Assembly (NCBI RefSeq): GCF_016595155.1
Contig: NZ_JAENGP010000001.1
Coordinates: 62,001 to 126,000 of the forward strand
Length of the DNA: 64,000 nucleotides
Source of the DNA: Advenella mandrilli
GTDB taxonomy: Bacteria; Pseudomonadota; Gammaproteobacteria; Burkholderiales; Burkholderiaceae_B
Direction: 5' to 3'
The translations under genes were made by a program, and so were the position numbers. Under the pieces are notes generated by a model. The model was not told the DNA's origin and searched no databases. It saw only the letters and a program-made list of their open reading frames with translations. How positions within the stretch are numbered: the first letter of the stretch is position 1; the number at the start of each line of letters is the position of its first letter. Positions 1-8,934 of the stretch are shown piece after piece.

Positions 1-273
1 CAGACGGTGGACGGCGGGCAGCTTGATGGTGGTGATGTCTATATCACTGTTTTCTGCCTGTGCGGCAGTATGGGGAGATTCTGGCGCCTTGAATAGATAG
101 CTTTCCAGATGCACTCGGTTTTTGATAATGCCTGCGACAAAAGTGCTGTCCGTGCCTTCAATGCTGCCCGTTTGTATGGGCTTGAAATAATCGCTGTCAG
201 CATGCAGGCAGAGCCAGGCGCTGGCCAGGGTTTTGCCTATGTGGGTGTCTGTGCCGGTAATAAATACGCTCAT
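1..273 (-). CDS. bioD: Dethiobiotin synthetase, C-terminus cut by window edge
   Basis: Catalyses ATP- and CO2-dependent ureido ring closure of 7,8-diaminopelargonate to dethiobiotin in the cytoplasm, the penultimate step of biotin synthesis. The first 91 residues are visible and open with MSVFITGTDTHIGKT, whose residues 7-15 are the GTDTxxGKT P-loop typical of BioD. A lysine in a YFKPIQTG segment matches the substrate-binding KPxxTG motif of the family. The family is usually about 220-230 residues, so more than half lies beyond the left edge. It follows bioF with only 8 bp between them, so the two are co-transcribed leftwards. Confidence 0.93.
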   Translation of the reverse strand, partial: MSVFITGTDTHIGKTLASAWLCLHADSDYFKPIQTGSIEGTDSTFVAGIIKNRVHLESYLFKAPESPHTAAQAENSDIDITTIKLPAVHRL

Positions 274-281
274 GATTACCT

Positions 282-1421
282 CTATAGGGTTTTGATGATC
301 GCAATGGTTTTTTCAATATCCTGTTCGGTATGGGTGGTGTTAAGTGCCAGGCGCAGGCGTGACTGCGCTGGCAGCACGGTTGGTGGGCGAATGGCCGACA
401 CAATAATGCCTTGGCTGGCCAGCTTTAGCTTGGCGTCCAGGGTGCGTTTTTCGTCTTTTAAAATGACGGGCACGATGTGGGTGTTGGACAATCCGGTATC
501 AAAACCGGCGGCAGACAGCTCATTGCGTAAATGCTGTGCCATGGCAAACAGCGTTTGTCTTTCTGGTTGAAAATCAGGCACCCATTCCCAGGCTTTTTGG
601 GCGGCACCCACCACAAGTGGGGAGGGGGCGGTTGAGTACACAAAACCGGTGGTTTTATTAATAATGTAATTGCTGATGTCCCGGCTGCAGGCAATATACG
701 CACCACTCACTCCCAATGCCTTGCTGAACGTACCCATCACCAGGTGCGGTACCCGATTAAACTGTATTTCGGTTGACAGGCCATAGCCTTGCGGACCGAA
801 TAGTCCGGTGGCATGCGCCTCATCCAGATAGACAAATGCCTTGTGCTCTTCTGCCAGTGCAACTATTTCATTTAAATGAGCTTTGTCGCCATCCATGCCA
901 TAGACCGTTTCCGCCACAATGAATTTGGGGCGTCTCTCGAGATGGTGGGCTTGCATCAGGCTAGCTAAATGACTCATATCATTGTGTTGGTAGCGAACCA
1001 GTTCGGCGCCACTTAAGAAAATGGCGTTATACAGGCTTGAATGATTCAGCTGGTCAAAAAACACCAGTGGCCGGGCAGCTAAAACCCGCTTGTCCAGCAG
1101 GCTGGCCAAGACGGTCAGGTTGGCCTGAAATCCTGAATTGAATACCAGCGCAGCTTCGGTGCCCTTGTCTTGGGCAATGCGCTTTTCAAAGGACTCGCAA
1201 AGCTCACTATTACCAGACAGCAGGCGAGAGCCGGTGGCACCCGCGCCCCAGCATTCTCCGGCCTTGGTGGCGGCCTGTACCAGTGCTGGCTGTTGGCTAA
1301 GGCCAAGGTAATCGTTACTGGAAAAATCAAGATGCGCTTTACCCTGGGGCAATAGAAAAAGCTGGCGGTAGCGGTTTTCGGTTTGCAGTTTGCCGCAATA
1401 CTGCTTGTATGAAGTAAGCAT
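282..1421 (-). CDS. bioF: 8-amino-7-oxononanoate synthase
   Basis: PLP-dependent alpha-oxoamine synthase that condenses pimeloyl-ACP (or -CoA) with L-alanine to give 8-amino-7-oxononanoate in biotin synthesis. At 379 residues it has normal family length. Visible landmarks are the N-terminal FSSNDYLGL motif (about residue 33), DEAHATG (residues 200-206, the PLP-ring Asp and His) and GTFSKALG with the Schiff-base Lys at 234. The ATG at 1421 is preceded by AGAGGA at good spacing. It heads the visible bioF-bioD pair. A 12-bp palindrome lies 28 bp upstream of the start. Confidence 0.95.
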   Translation of the reverse strand: MLTSYKQYCGKLQTENRYRQLFLLPQGKAHLDFSSNDYLGLSQQPALVQAATKAGECWGAGATGSRLLSGNSELCESFEKRIAQDKGTEAALVFNSGFQANLTVLASLLDKRVLAARPLVFFDQLNHSSLYNAIFLSGAELVRYQHNDMSHLASLMQAHHLERRPKFIVAETVYGMDGDKAHLNEIVALAEEHKAFVYLDEAHATGLFGPQGYGLSTEIQFNRVPHLVMGTFSKALGVSGAYIACSRDISNYIINKTTGFVYSTAPSPLVVGAAQKAWEWVPDFQPERQTLFAMAQHLRNELSAAGFDTGLSNTHIVPVILKDEKRTLDAKLKLASQGIIVSAIRPPTVLPAQSRLRLALNTTHTEQDIEKTIAIIKTL

Positions 1422-1449
1422 TATTCCTCTTTTGTGCTGGTGTGCTTAT

Positions 1450-1461
1450 GCTTATATAAGC
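1450..1461. promoter_or_regulatory. 12-bp perfect palindrome upstream of bioF
   Basis: GCTTATATAAGC is a perfect palindrome 28 bp upstream of the bioF start, where an operator could sit. It does not match the BioR consensus (TTAT-N2-ATAA) as I know it, and I see no BirA-type long operator. It is listed only as a candidate site. Confidence 0.25.
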
Positions 1462-1781
1462 AAGCAGAAAGTCAAAAGAAGATTTTAATGCTTGAGTGTG
1501 GAGGTGTGTTTTGTTATTTTTATGTTTTTTGGTGGTGTTTTAATGAAACTTAAAAGGAGAAGAGTGATTTTATTGGTTTTGTTACTGTGCGGTTTGAGTC
1601 AGTATGTGGCAAACTTTGATCTTTAGAAAAGGTTGGCTTTTTCAGGTGTTGCTTGCTAGTCGTTTTTTTGCCAGATTGCCAGAAAAATCAATGCAGTTTG
1701 TATGATTTGTTATTAAATGATTCGCAACTAATCAGTATAGTATCAATTTTTGTTCTCATTACAAATGTCTAGGGTATTCCC
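1462..1781. other. AT-rich intergenic stretch with one very short ORF
   Basis: No recognised gene is seen between bioF and the azurin control region. One 27-codon plus-strand ORF (1543-1626) would encode a basic N-terminus (MKLKRRR) followed by a hydrophobic run, like a tiny membrane or secreted peptide. Its upstream region has only a weak GGTGGTG ribosome-binding candidate. I give it low weight and do not call it a gene. Confidence 0.3.
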
Positions 1782-1795
1782 TTGATTTTTATCAA
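1782..1795. promoter_or_regulatory. FNR/ANR-type oxygen-responsive box upstream of azurin
   Basis: TTGATTTTTATCAA is a perfect match to the FNR/ANR consensus TTGAT-N4-ATCAA. It lies about 115 bp upstream of the azurin start. If it acts as a class II site centred at -41.5, transcription would begin near 1830. Azurin under ANR control in low oxygen is known from Pseudomonas, so position and target fit. Binding itself is inferred. Confidence 0.7.
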
Positions 1796-1910
1796 CAAAG
1801 ACTACTGTTTTACTCAACTATTCGGAAGAAATAGTGTTTAATACTGAATATGAGCTTATAACTTATCGTATGATACGTAAGTATAAAAGTTTTTTTCACA
1901 GGAGAAATAT

Positions 1911-2363
1911 ATGTCTTTCAAAAAACTGGCACTTGCTGCCGTTCTGTCTGTTGCCGCAACCCCCGTACTGGCTGCTGAATGTGTTGTAGAAATTGAATCT
2001 AACGATGCCATGCAATTCAACACGAAAGAAATTTCCATTAGCAAAACATGCGAAGAATTTACTATTAACTTGAAGCACGTAGGTAAATTGCCTGCAGCAG
2101 CCATGGGTCATAACGTTGTTATTGCCAAAACTGCAGAGATGCAAGCGGTAGCCAACGAAGGTATTGCAGCGGGTGTCGCCAACAACTATGTTAAAGAAGG
2201 CGATGAGCGTGTGGTTGCAGCCACTAAACTAATTGGTGGCGGTGAATCCACAACCGTAACGTTCCCTGTTAAAGACCTGGTAGCTGATACCGATTACACT
2301 TTCTTCTGCTCTTTCCCTGGCCATTCTGCCCTAATGAAAGGTGCTGTAAAACTGGTTGATTAA
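1911..2363 (+). CDS. azu: Azurin, periplasmic blue copper protein
   Basis: Small periplasmic electron carrier with a type 1 copper site. The 150-residue precursor has a 21-residue signal peptide ending PVLA, leaving a 129-residue mature chain starting [11 protein letters not shown], the classic azurin length and N-terminus. In mature numbering the copper ligands are all in place: Gly45, His46, Cys112, His117 and Met121. The structural disulfide Cys3-Cys26 is also present. Trp48 of Pseudomonas azurin is Val here. An AGGAGA ribosome-binding site precedes the ATG. The upstream FNR-type box suggests induction at low oxygen; two terminators follow. Confidence 0.97.
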   Translation: MSFKKLALAAVLSVAATPVLAAECVVEIESNDAMQFNTKEISISKTCEEFTINLKHVGKLPAAAMGHNVVIAKTAEMQAVANEGIAAGVANNYVKEGDERVVAATKLIGGGESTTVTFPVKDLVADTDYTFFCSFPGHSALMKGAVKLVD

Positions 2364-2390
2364 TTTCTAGCCAAATCAACTATCTTTAAA

Positions 2391-2464
2391 AGTCCCGCCG
2401 GGAAAGCGGGGCTTTCTTAAGAATTAAAAAAGCCTGCATTTCAATATTGAGATGCAGGCTTTTT
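2391..2464 (+). terminator. Two tandem intrinsic terminators after azurin
   Basis: The first hairpin pairs 2391-2398 with 2406-2413 (CCCGC/GCGGG core) and is followed by TTCTT. The second pairs 2427-2439 with 2452-2464 in a perfect 13-bp stem (core GCCTGCAT/ATGCAGGC) flanked by A- and T-runs, so it can work in either direction. Confidence 0.85.
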
Positions 2465-2751
2465 GTTTTAAATATTTACCAATAGAAATATTTAAAATTC
2501 AATGGGTTGTTTATATAAGACAATAATCAGTCATTATTGTAAGGAAATGAAAAGTTAATTTTTGCAATTAAAATGAGAAAAACACATAACTCATTGGTTT
2601 GTAATACTATATTTTTTATTTTTCAAAATAACAGGAGTATCAATAAAAGTAATTTAATGTAAATTGTCCGTTTTTTTTATATGATTGATAAGAGTGGTTA
2701 ATTAAGACAACGAAAATTCGTATCTGTCTGGTATTAAAAAAGGATTAGAGG
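2465..2751. other. Very AT-rich leader of the adhesin gene
   Basis: No ORF or RNA gene is recognised. The stretch is strongly AT-rich with many A/T runs, as is usual for promoters of surface adhesins that are silenced by nucleoid proteins. It ends in AAAGGATTAGAGG directly before the adhesin ATG. Promoter elements could not be assigned with confidence. Confidence 0.4.
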
Positions 2752-5700
2752 ATGAACCGGATTCACAAAAGCATTTTCAATGAGCAAACAGGAACCTATG
2801 TGGCGGTTTCTGAAAACACAAAAAACAAGGGTAAGTCTGGCCGTAAACTACTGGCTGCAACAGCGTTGTCTGCTGCTTTGGGGTTTGGGGCGATGGGGTC
2901 TGCGCAGGCACAGTTGGTAAGTGCTTGTGCAGGAGTCAGCTTGCCTAACAGTGTGATAACAGATGTGGTGGTTGGGGATATTCTTTATCCGGTTTTGACT
3001 GGTTTACCAGTAGTTGGCCCTTTGCTTGGTACTCTTGGTGTTACTGATATACTTGATCTGGTGGTGGCCGGAGAGGATATTACACTGAATGTGCTTGATA
3101 CCAATGGGAAACTTTTATCTACTGATGCAGACTGCGATACTACAGCGGATTCTTATGCGTTAAATAAAGAAGGTGGCATCGCCATCGGTGGTAATAAAAT
3201 CTCCGGTTTGGGCTCAAATGGAAAAGAAGCAACGGCCTCAACAGAGTCTTCAATTGCATTTGGAAATGAAGCTAAAGCCCTTGCAACGGGTGCTATTGCC
3301 ATTGGTGAAAAAGCACAGGCTCTTGCCGCGGGAGCTATAGCAATTGGTGAGAATTCAGTTGCAAATGAAGTTAATACCGTTTCCGTGGGTTCTGCTGGCA
3401 ATGAGCGTAAAATCACCAATGTGAAAGCAGGTGAAAACTTAACCGATGCGGTTAACGTTGGCCAACTGGATGCGGCGATCACTAACATTAATACCAGTGG
3501 TTTAGTGCGCCAGCCTAACCCGGCAGACAACATCACTGTTGGCCAGGAAACACAAGGTGTCGCAGTAGATTTTTCTGGCAGCATCACAACTGCTCAGGGG
3601 CCAGAAGCTTATGATCGTAAACTGATTGGTGTGGCAGCTGGCGATATTGGCAATGCAGACAGCAACGAAGCCGTAACTGGTGGCCAGTTGTATACAACGA
3701 ATAAATATATTGCCGATGCGTTGGGTGGTGGTGCTGAAGTCAAAGCAGATGGTACGTTGCAAGCACCTGAGTATGAACTTACTTATGGTACCTCTGGCTT
3801 GGCAGGCGCCAAACATGGTGATGTGGGTTCAGTGCTGGGTGAGTTGGCAGGCCATGTGGGTAGCAATGCCGTCAATATTGATAATAATACAACCAATATC
3901 AACAAGTTGTTGGGCGGTGAGGTAGGTATTGTTAAGCAGGATGCCACAACACGCGATATTACGGTAGGCGCTGAAACCGACGGTACGATTGTTAACTTTA
4001 CCAATAAAACTGGTGATGCGCGTACGCTGACCGGTTTAGCCAATGGTGAATTAAAAACAGGCAGTATGGATGCCGTGACCGGTGACCAGCTGTTTAGTAC
4101 CAATACCAATCTTGATTCAACCCTGGCCGCCCTGGGTGGTGGAGCTGAGGTCAAGGCAGATGGTACGGTACAAGCCCCTGAGTATGTGCTTGATGATGGT
4201 ACTAACAAAGGCACGACGACAACGTTTAACAATGTGGGTGGTGCACTGACAAACCTGGATGGTCGCGTTACTGCCAATACAGGTGATATTGGCACTATTA
4301 AAACTGACATTACCAATATCACGAAGGGTAGTGTAGGTATTGTTAAGCAGGATGCCACAACACGTGACATTACGGTAGGCGGTGAAACCGACGGTACGAT
4401 TGTTAACTTTACCAATAAAGAGGGTGAGGTTCGTACGCTGACCGGCTTGGCTAATGGTAATTTGGCGGCAGGCAGCACTGATGCTGTGACCGGTGACCAG
4501 CTGTTCAGTACCAATACCAATCTTGATTCAACCCTGGCCGCCCTGGGTGGTGGAGCTGAGGTCAAGGCAGATGGTACGGTACAAGCCCCTGAGTATGTGC
4601 TGGATGATGGCACTAACAAAGGCACGACGATAACGTTTAACAATGTGGGTGGTGCACTGACAAACCTGGATGGTCGTGTTACTTCTAATACCACCAATAT
4701 TACCAATCTGATGAATGGTACTGCCGGCTTGGTTCAGCAGGTTAATGACAGTGCATCCATTACCGTTGGTGCTGCCTCGGGTGGTACGGTTGTTAACTTT
4801 GTGAATAAAGACGGTGATGCCCGTACCCTGACCGGTTTGAAAGAGGGGGATCTGTCTACTACCAGTACCGATGCGGTAACCGGCAAGCAATTACATGCGA
4901 CCAATGTTGACCTAGCTACTGCCTTGACAGCCTTGAACGCAGTTGATCCTATTACAGGTGGTGCAATAAGGCCTGATTACGTGCTTGATGATGGTACCAA
5001 TAAGGGTAATACTACAACTGTACATACAGTGGGTGAGGCTTTTGAAAATCTGGATGGTCGTGTTACTTCCAATACAAGCCGAATTACCAATATAGAAGGT
5101 GATCTTGCCAGCATCCAAAACGGTACAGCGGGTATTGTTAAACAGGATGCCACAACACGTAACATTACCGTGGGTGGTGAAACCGATGGTACGATTGTTG
5201 ACTTTACGGGTACGGATGGCGTGCGTACGCTGACCGGTTTGAAAGATGGTAAGCTTTCAGCTACCAGTTCTGATGCTGTGACAGGCAAGCAGTTGCATGC
5301 GACCAATCAGCAGGTGAAAGCTACAGCCAGTGCATTGGGTGGTGGTGCAGAAGCCAAGGATGATGGCACATTTGTTAATCCGCTTTATGCACTGCAGGAA
5401 ATTCAGCAGGATGGCAGCAAAAAAACGGTAACCTTTGATAATGTGGGTGGAGCTTTAACAAGCCTGAATACGTCAGTCGCCAGCTTGCAGGATCAAGTCA
5501 ATAACAACACCTCAATTGGTTTGGTGCGTCAAGACTCAACAACCCGGGTTATTTCCGTAGGTGGCAATACCGATGGCACGGAAGTCAACTTTGCCAACAG
5601 TAACGGCGAAGCCCGTGTGATTAGTGGCGTTGCGGCAGGTAAAGGCCCAACCGATGCCGTTAACGTCCAGCAGGCCCAGGAGATGATTTCAGGTGCCACC

Positions 5701-5967
5701 AGTACCTTGCGCGGTGAAATCCGTCGTGCCGAAAAACGTGCCGATGCCGGTACGGCTGCAGCGACTGCGGTCGCAACGCTTGGTCAGGCTTATCAGCCCG
5801 GTCAAAGCGCGTTCTCAGTCGGTGGTGGTACATGGCGTGGTGAAGCCGGTTATGCGGTTGGTCTTTCTACCGTATCCGAAAACGGCAAATGGCTGCTGAA
5901 AGGTGCGGTTAACGGTTCAGGCCGTGGCGGTGCCGGTGGTGGTGCCAGCGTTACCTACTTGTGGTAA
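2752..5967 (+). CDS. Trimeric autotransporter adhesin (YadA-like, type Vc secretion)
   Basis: An outer-membrane adhesin expected to form a trimer whose C-termini make a 12-stranded beta-barrel. The 1071 residues begin with an extended signal peptide region (MNRIHKSIFNEQTGTYVAVS) and a cleavable signal ending GSAQA near residue 53. A short unique segment with two cysteines follows, then YadA-head-type repeats (AIAIGEKA, AIAIGENS) around 160-205 and a neck-like DAVNVGQL motif. The stalk is built of repeated modules with DATTRDITVG, RTLTGL, DAVTGDQLF and LDGRV motifs. The last about 85 residues (from GEIRRAEKRADAG to SVTYLW) are a typical YadA anchor. The ligand cannot be told from sequence. Confidence 0.93.
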   Translation: MNRIHKSIFNEQTGTYVAVSENTKNKGKSGRKLLAATALSAALGFGAMGSAQAQLVSACAGVSLPNSVITDVVVGDILYPVLTGLPVVGPLLGTLGVTDILDLVVAGEDITLNVLDTNGKLLSTDADCDTTADSYALNKEGGIAIGGNKISGLGSNGKEATASTESSIAFGNEAKALATGAIAIGEKAQALAAGAIAIGENSVANEVNTVSVGSAGNERKITNVKAGENLTDAVNVGQLDAAITNINTSGLVRQPNPADNITVGQETQGVAVDFSGSITTAQGPEAYDRKLIGVAAGDIGNADSNEAVTGGQLYTTNKYIADALGGGAEVKADGTLQAPEYELTYGTSGLAGAKHGDVGSVLGELAGHVGSNAVNIDNNTTNINKLLGGEVGIVKQDATTRDITVGAETDGTIVNFTNKTGDARTLTGLANGELKTGSMDAVTGDQLFSTNTNLDSTLAALGGGAEVKADGTVQAPEYVLDDGTNKGTTTTFNNVGGALTNLDGRVTANTGDIGTIKTDITNITKGSVGIVKQDATTRDITVGGETDGTIVNFTNKEGEVRTLTGLANGNLAAGSTDAVTGDQLFSTNTNLDSTLAALGGGAEVKADGTVQAPEYVLDDGTNKGTTITFNNVGGALTNLDGRVTSNTTNITNLMNGTAGLVQQVNDSASITVGAASGGTVVNFVNKDGDARTLTGLKEGDLSTTSTDAVTGKQLHATNVDLATALTALNAVDPITGGAIRPDYVLDDGTNKGNTTTVHTVGEAFENLDGRVTSNTSRITNIEGDLASIQNGTAGIVKQDATTRNITVGGETDGTIVDFTGTDGVRTLTGLKDGKLSATSSDAVTGKQLHATNQQVKATASALGGGAEAKDDGTFVNPLYALQEIQQDGSKKTVTFDNVGGALTSLNTSVASLQDQVNNNTSIGLVRQDSTTRVISVGGNTDGTEVNFANSNGEARVISGVAAGKGPTDAVNVQQAQEMISGATSTLRGEIRRAEKRADAGTAAATAVATLGQAYQPGQSAFSVGGGTWRGEAGYAVGLSTVSENGKWLLKGAVNGSGRGGAGGGASVTYLW
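3922..4743 (+). repeat. Near-identical tandem modules inside the adhesin gene
   Basis: A block starting GTAGGTATTGTTAAGCAGG at 3922 recurs at 4333, an offset of 411 bp (137 codons), with long stretches of nearly identical DNA (for example around 4100-4250 and 4510-4680). More diverged copies start near 4720 and 5125. Such in-frame repeats can recombine and change stalk length. Confidence 0.8.
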
Positions 5968-6045
5968 ACCTTTGGTAAGGCCGGGTGTGGTGTAGCCCGG
6001 CTTGCCAGGAATACCAAAGGGCTTGCCGCTAATACGCAAGCCCAT

Positions 6046-6093
6046 AAAAAAACCGGTTCATGCATTTTGTTTCAGGCATGAACCGGTTTTTTT
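6046..6093. terminator. Bidirectional terminator between adhesin and MFS gene
   Basis: A perfect 18-bp stem (6046-6063 with 6076-6093; core ACCGGTTCATGC) with an A-run on one side and a T-run on the other. It separates the convergent adhesin and MFS genes and can end transcripts from both. Confidence 0.92.
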
Positions 6094-6150
6094 GTACTTT
6101 GGGTAAATGTTGTCGATTAAAAAAGTGGGGCGGGTTTGGCGCGTTTAGTC

Positions 6151-7353
6151 CTAAAACGCCTTGCGCGTACCCAATAACAATAACAGCGCAATGCCAAGCG
6201 GGATCAGCAAGAATAAAAATCCATAGGCGTAACTGCCCATGGATTCAGATACCTGGCCAATCAGCGGGGGGCCAATCACCACGCCCAAATACGTGACTGA
6301 AAGCGTCACGCCAGTGATAGAGCCGGATTTTCCTTCGGGCGATTTACGGGCCACTTCGGTCAGGTAAACGCCGTTCCAGCCAATACCCATCGCACCGTAT
6401 AAAATAAAAAACAGGGCAATGAACAGGGTGCTGGTATCGGGGTTAATGGAATACACCGCCAATGACGCGGTAATCATGCCCAGGGTCAGGAAGACCAGCA
6501 TGCTCCACGGAGAAAAAAACCGGTCGGCCAGCCAGCCCCAGAAAATCCGGCCGATGACGCTGGAAACCTGTGAAAAAGACAGCAGCAGGCCGGAGATAAC
6601 CAGCGCAAAACCCAGTTCTTTATTCAGGAACGTAATGGCGTAGGTCATTAAGGTAAGCTGGCAGATGGAAAAGCAGAAAGAAGACAAGGCCAGCGTGCGT
6701 AAAGCGGGGGTGCGAAAAACCGTTTTCAGGGCATTGATGAATTCGGTTTTGAAAGAGGTGGAAATAACCGTGTTTTCGGGTTCCCAGTCTTTGGGGGTAA
6801 ACAGGGCAATACACACAAACACAATCAGTACCAGTAAAATAACCAGCATGGCTGAATACCAGCTCATGATCTCGAGCAGGGCTGGTATTAAGAGCGCAGC
6901 CAGTACACCACCCAAGGGTACACCGGTTTGTTTGATGGAGAAAATCAGATTAAGCCGGTGTTTGGGCGTATTTTTAATTAAGATTTGCGAACTGCAAGGG
7001 GTAATGGGACCGTAGCCGGCACCAATGAATGCACCCATGAGCAGCAGGGTGGGTAAAGAAGGCGCCAGCAGGAAAAGCAGCATCCCGATGGCGCAAGAGG
7101 CAATGCACAGTATGCTTAATCGAATGGGGCCGGTTATGGTGAGCAGCATGCCGGTGCAAACGCTCATGGTCATGGCGGTCAGGTAGGCACAGGCAATATA
7201 CAGGCCCAGGTGGCTGGTGGAAATGTTGAGATCGGTGCTGAGGACCGGAATCAACACAGGCGGAATCAGCAAGACCATGGACCCGAGGGATTGAATGGTT
7301 AGCGTCAGGGCAAGTACCAGCCAGGCTTTTTTGTTTTCAGTGATTGTGCTCAT
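6151..7353 (-). CDS. MFS transporter, substrate unknown
   Basis: A 400-residue inner-membrane protein with about twelve hydrophobic segments in the usual 6+6 arrangement, split by a hydrophilic loop around residues 190-205 (TPKDWEPENT). Motifs of the major facilitator family are visible, such as FWGWLADRF in the second half. It most resembles CynX/NimT-type and other organic-anion MFS carriers in general pattern, but no substrate can be read from it. It stands alone: cls upstream ends 25 bp away on the same strand, so the two could share a transcript. Confidence 0.8.
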   Translation of the reverse strand: MSTITENKKAWLVLALTLTIQSLGSMVLLIPPVLIPVLSTDLNISTSHLGLYIACAYLTAMTMSVCTGMLLTITGPIRLSILCIASCAIGMLLFLLAPSLPTLLLMGAFIGAGYGPITPCSSQILIKNTPKHRLNLIFSIKQTGVPLGGVLAALLIPALLEIMSWYSAMLVILLVLIVFVCIALFTPKDWEPENTVISTSFKTEFINALKTVFRTPALRTLALSSFCFSICQLTLMTYAITFLNKELGFALVISGLLLSFSQVSSVIGRIFWGWLADRFFSPWSMLVFLTLGMITASLAVYSINPDTSTLFIALFFILYGAMGIGWNGVYLTEVARKSPEGKSGSITGVTLSVTYLGVVIGPPLIGQVSESMGSYAYGFLFLLIPLGIALLLLLGTRKAF

Positions 7354-7378
7354 TTTTTATTGGCGTTGTCGTTTCAAT

Positions 7379-8833
7379 TTAAAGGTAAGGTGAAGCCAGC
7401 CAGATGATTTTATTCCTGAGCTGTTTGAGAAAGCTGATTGATTTTAACGTGTCCCGGGTGACAGGGACAGCCTTTTCAATTTCACCGTCTATGTGTTGGC
7501 TAATGCGGGTGCTGAAGGTTCGATCATACACCTCTATATCTACCTCAAAGTTCAGGCGCAGGCTGCGGGCATCCCAGTTTGAGGAGCCTACCAACGCCCA
7601 GCCTTCGTCTATTGTGAACAGTTTGGAATGGTCAAAAGGGCCGTTGCTGCGCCAGACATGGCAGCCACTGTCCAGCACCTGGTTGAGCTGGGCCATCATG
7701 GCACAATTGACCAGGTACAGGTTGTTTTTACCGGGTATTAAGATATCTACCCGGATGCCCCGGCGTGCCGCGGTATTCAGGGCACCTAGCAAGACCTGGT
7801 CGGGCAAAAAATAGGGGGACTGGATGCGAATGTGCTTTTGCGCCACCGCGCAGGCGGCCTGAATCAGCCGGTGGGTGCTGGTAATGTCGTTATCGGGCCC
7901 CGATGTAATGCAGCGGGCGGCAGTATTTGATTGGGGCAGGGGTTCAGGGGTGGATATCCAGTTGGCGGGCATGAGTTTTTCATGGGTGGTAAATGACCAG
8001 TCATGAAAAAACACCAGCAATAGCTGAAACACCAGCGGCCCCCTTATTTGAAAATGGACATCTTTCATGGGGGTGCCCTGGCTTATTTCAGAGGTAAAGC
8101 CTTCCCTGATGTTCATGCCGCCGCTAAACGCAAGCTGGCCGTCAATCAGCAGGATTTTGCGGTGACAGCGCAAGTTGGAGTAGGGCATTTTGAAACTGAA
8201 GAAATGCGCCTCAAAAAGGGCCACATCAATGCCGGTGTTCTTGAACAGGGTCGTAATGGAGGGCCGGGAATATTTGGCGCCAATGGCATCAATTAAGACC
8301 TTAACGGTGACGCCTCTTTGGCGTGCACGCACCAGGGCCTGTGCAATACGTTTGCCAATTACGTCATTGTCAAAAATATAGCTTTGCATGGCAATGGTTT
8401 TGGTGGCGCTGTCGATAGCGGCAATCATGGCTGCATAAGCTTCATCGCCCCCCAGCAGTGGGGTAATGCTGTTGTTGCTCCAGATGGGAAAGCGGCTTAA
8501 CTTGTTGCCGGCTTTTTTCAGGGATTCGAACTGGGGGCCGGAGATATCGGCAATATTGCCGGTTTCCCGGTATTTGCCATTTAAATGGTCTTGAAGCAAA
8601 TATTCATTGTGTTGCAGGCGCCTGCTGCGGTTGATCCGGTTAATGCCTACTAAAAAATACAAGAACGCCCCAAAAAATGGCGATAGAATAACCACGCCAA
8701 CCCAGGCAATGGCAGCTCGGACATCACGCTTGGTCATTGCTGCATGAATGGCGGCCAGCAATCCAATAAGCAAACCCGAACCAAATATCAGGTGGGTTTG
8801 GTATTCAAGCAGAAAGGCCCAAAAAGCGGTCAT
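7379..8833 (-). CDS. cls: Cardiolipin synthase (phospholipase D family)
   Basis: Makes cardiolipin, in bacterial ClsA-type enzymes by transferring a phosphatidyl group between two phosphatidylglycerols at the inner membrane. At 484 residues it has ClsA length. Two N-terminal membrane segments (about residues 10-32 and 40-63) are followed by two HKD motifs: HRKILLID (His224, Lys226, Asp231) and HSKLFTID (His402, Lys404, Asp409). Both halves carry the downstream GG/GS-x-N signature (FSGGMN, VGSSNW). It is divergent from the tRNA-His gene. Confidence 0.92.
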   Translation of the reverse strand: MTAFWAFLLEYQTHLIFGSGLLIGLLAAIHAAMTKRDVRAAIAWVGVVILSPFFGAFLYFLVGINRINRSRRLQHNEYLLQDHLNGKYRETGNIADISGPQFESLKKAGNKLSRFPIWSNNSITPLLGGDEAYAAMIAAIDSATKTIAMQSYIFDNDVIGKRIAQALVRARQRGVTVKVLIDAIGAKYSRPSITTLFKNTGIDVALFEAHFFSFKMPYSNLRCHRKILLIDGQLAFSGGMNIREGFTSEISQGTPMKDVHFQIRGPLVFQLLLVFFHDWSFTTHEKLMPANWISTPEPLPQSNTAARCITSGPDNDITSTHRLIQAACAVAQKHIRIQSPYFLPDQVLLGALNTAARRGIRVDILIPGKNNLYLVNCAMMAQLNQVLDSGCHVWRSNGPFDHSKLFTIDEGWALVGSSNWDARSLRLNFEVDIEVYDRTFSTRISQHIDGEIEKAVPVTRDTLKSISFLKQLRNKIIWLASPYL

Positions 8834-8887
8834 ATATTCAATAATCCAACAAAAAACAACAGAAATGTACTTTATTGTAAAGCGGAC

Positions 8888-8916
8888 TTGTCAAATCTGA
8901 AAGTACTTGCTATAGT
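8888..8916 (+). promoter_or_regulatory. Sigma-70 promoter of tRNA-His
   Basis: TTGTCA (8888-8893) and TATAGT (8911-8916) are separated by exactly 17 bp, a near-consensus sigma-70 promoter. The expected start lies about 10 bp before the tRNA. Confidence 0.75.
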
Positions 8917-8934
8917 TCTATCTTTATTGCAGTG

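Noticed and set aside
3783-4706. Long minus-strand open frame (307 codons) opposite the adhesin gene
   Set aside because: It mirrors the repeat modules, is low-complexity in Ser, Val and Pro, and has no ribosome-binding site. It is a shadow of the real gene's codon bias.
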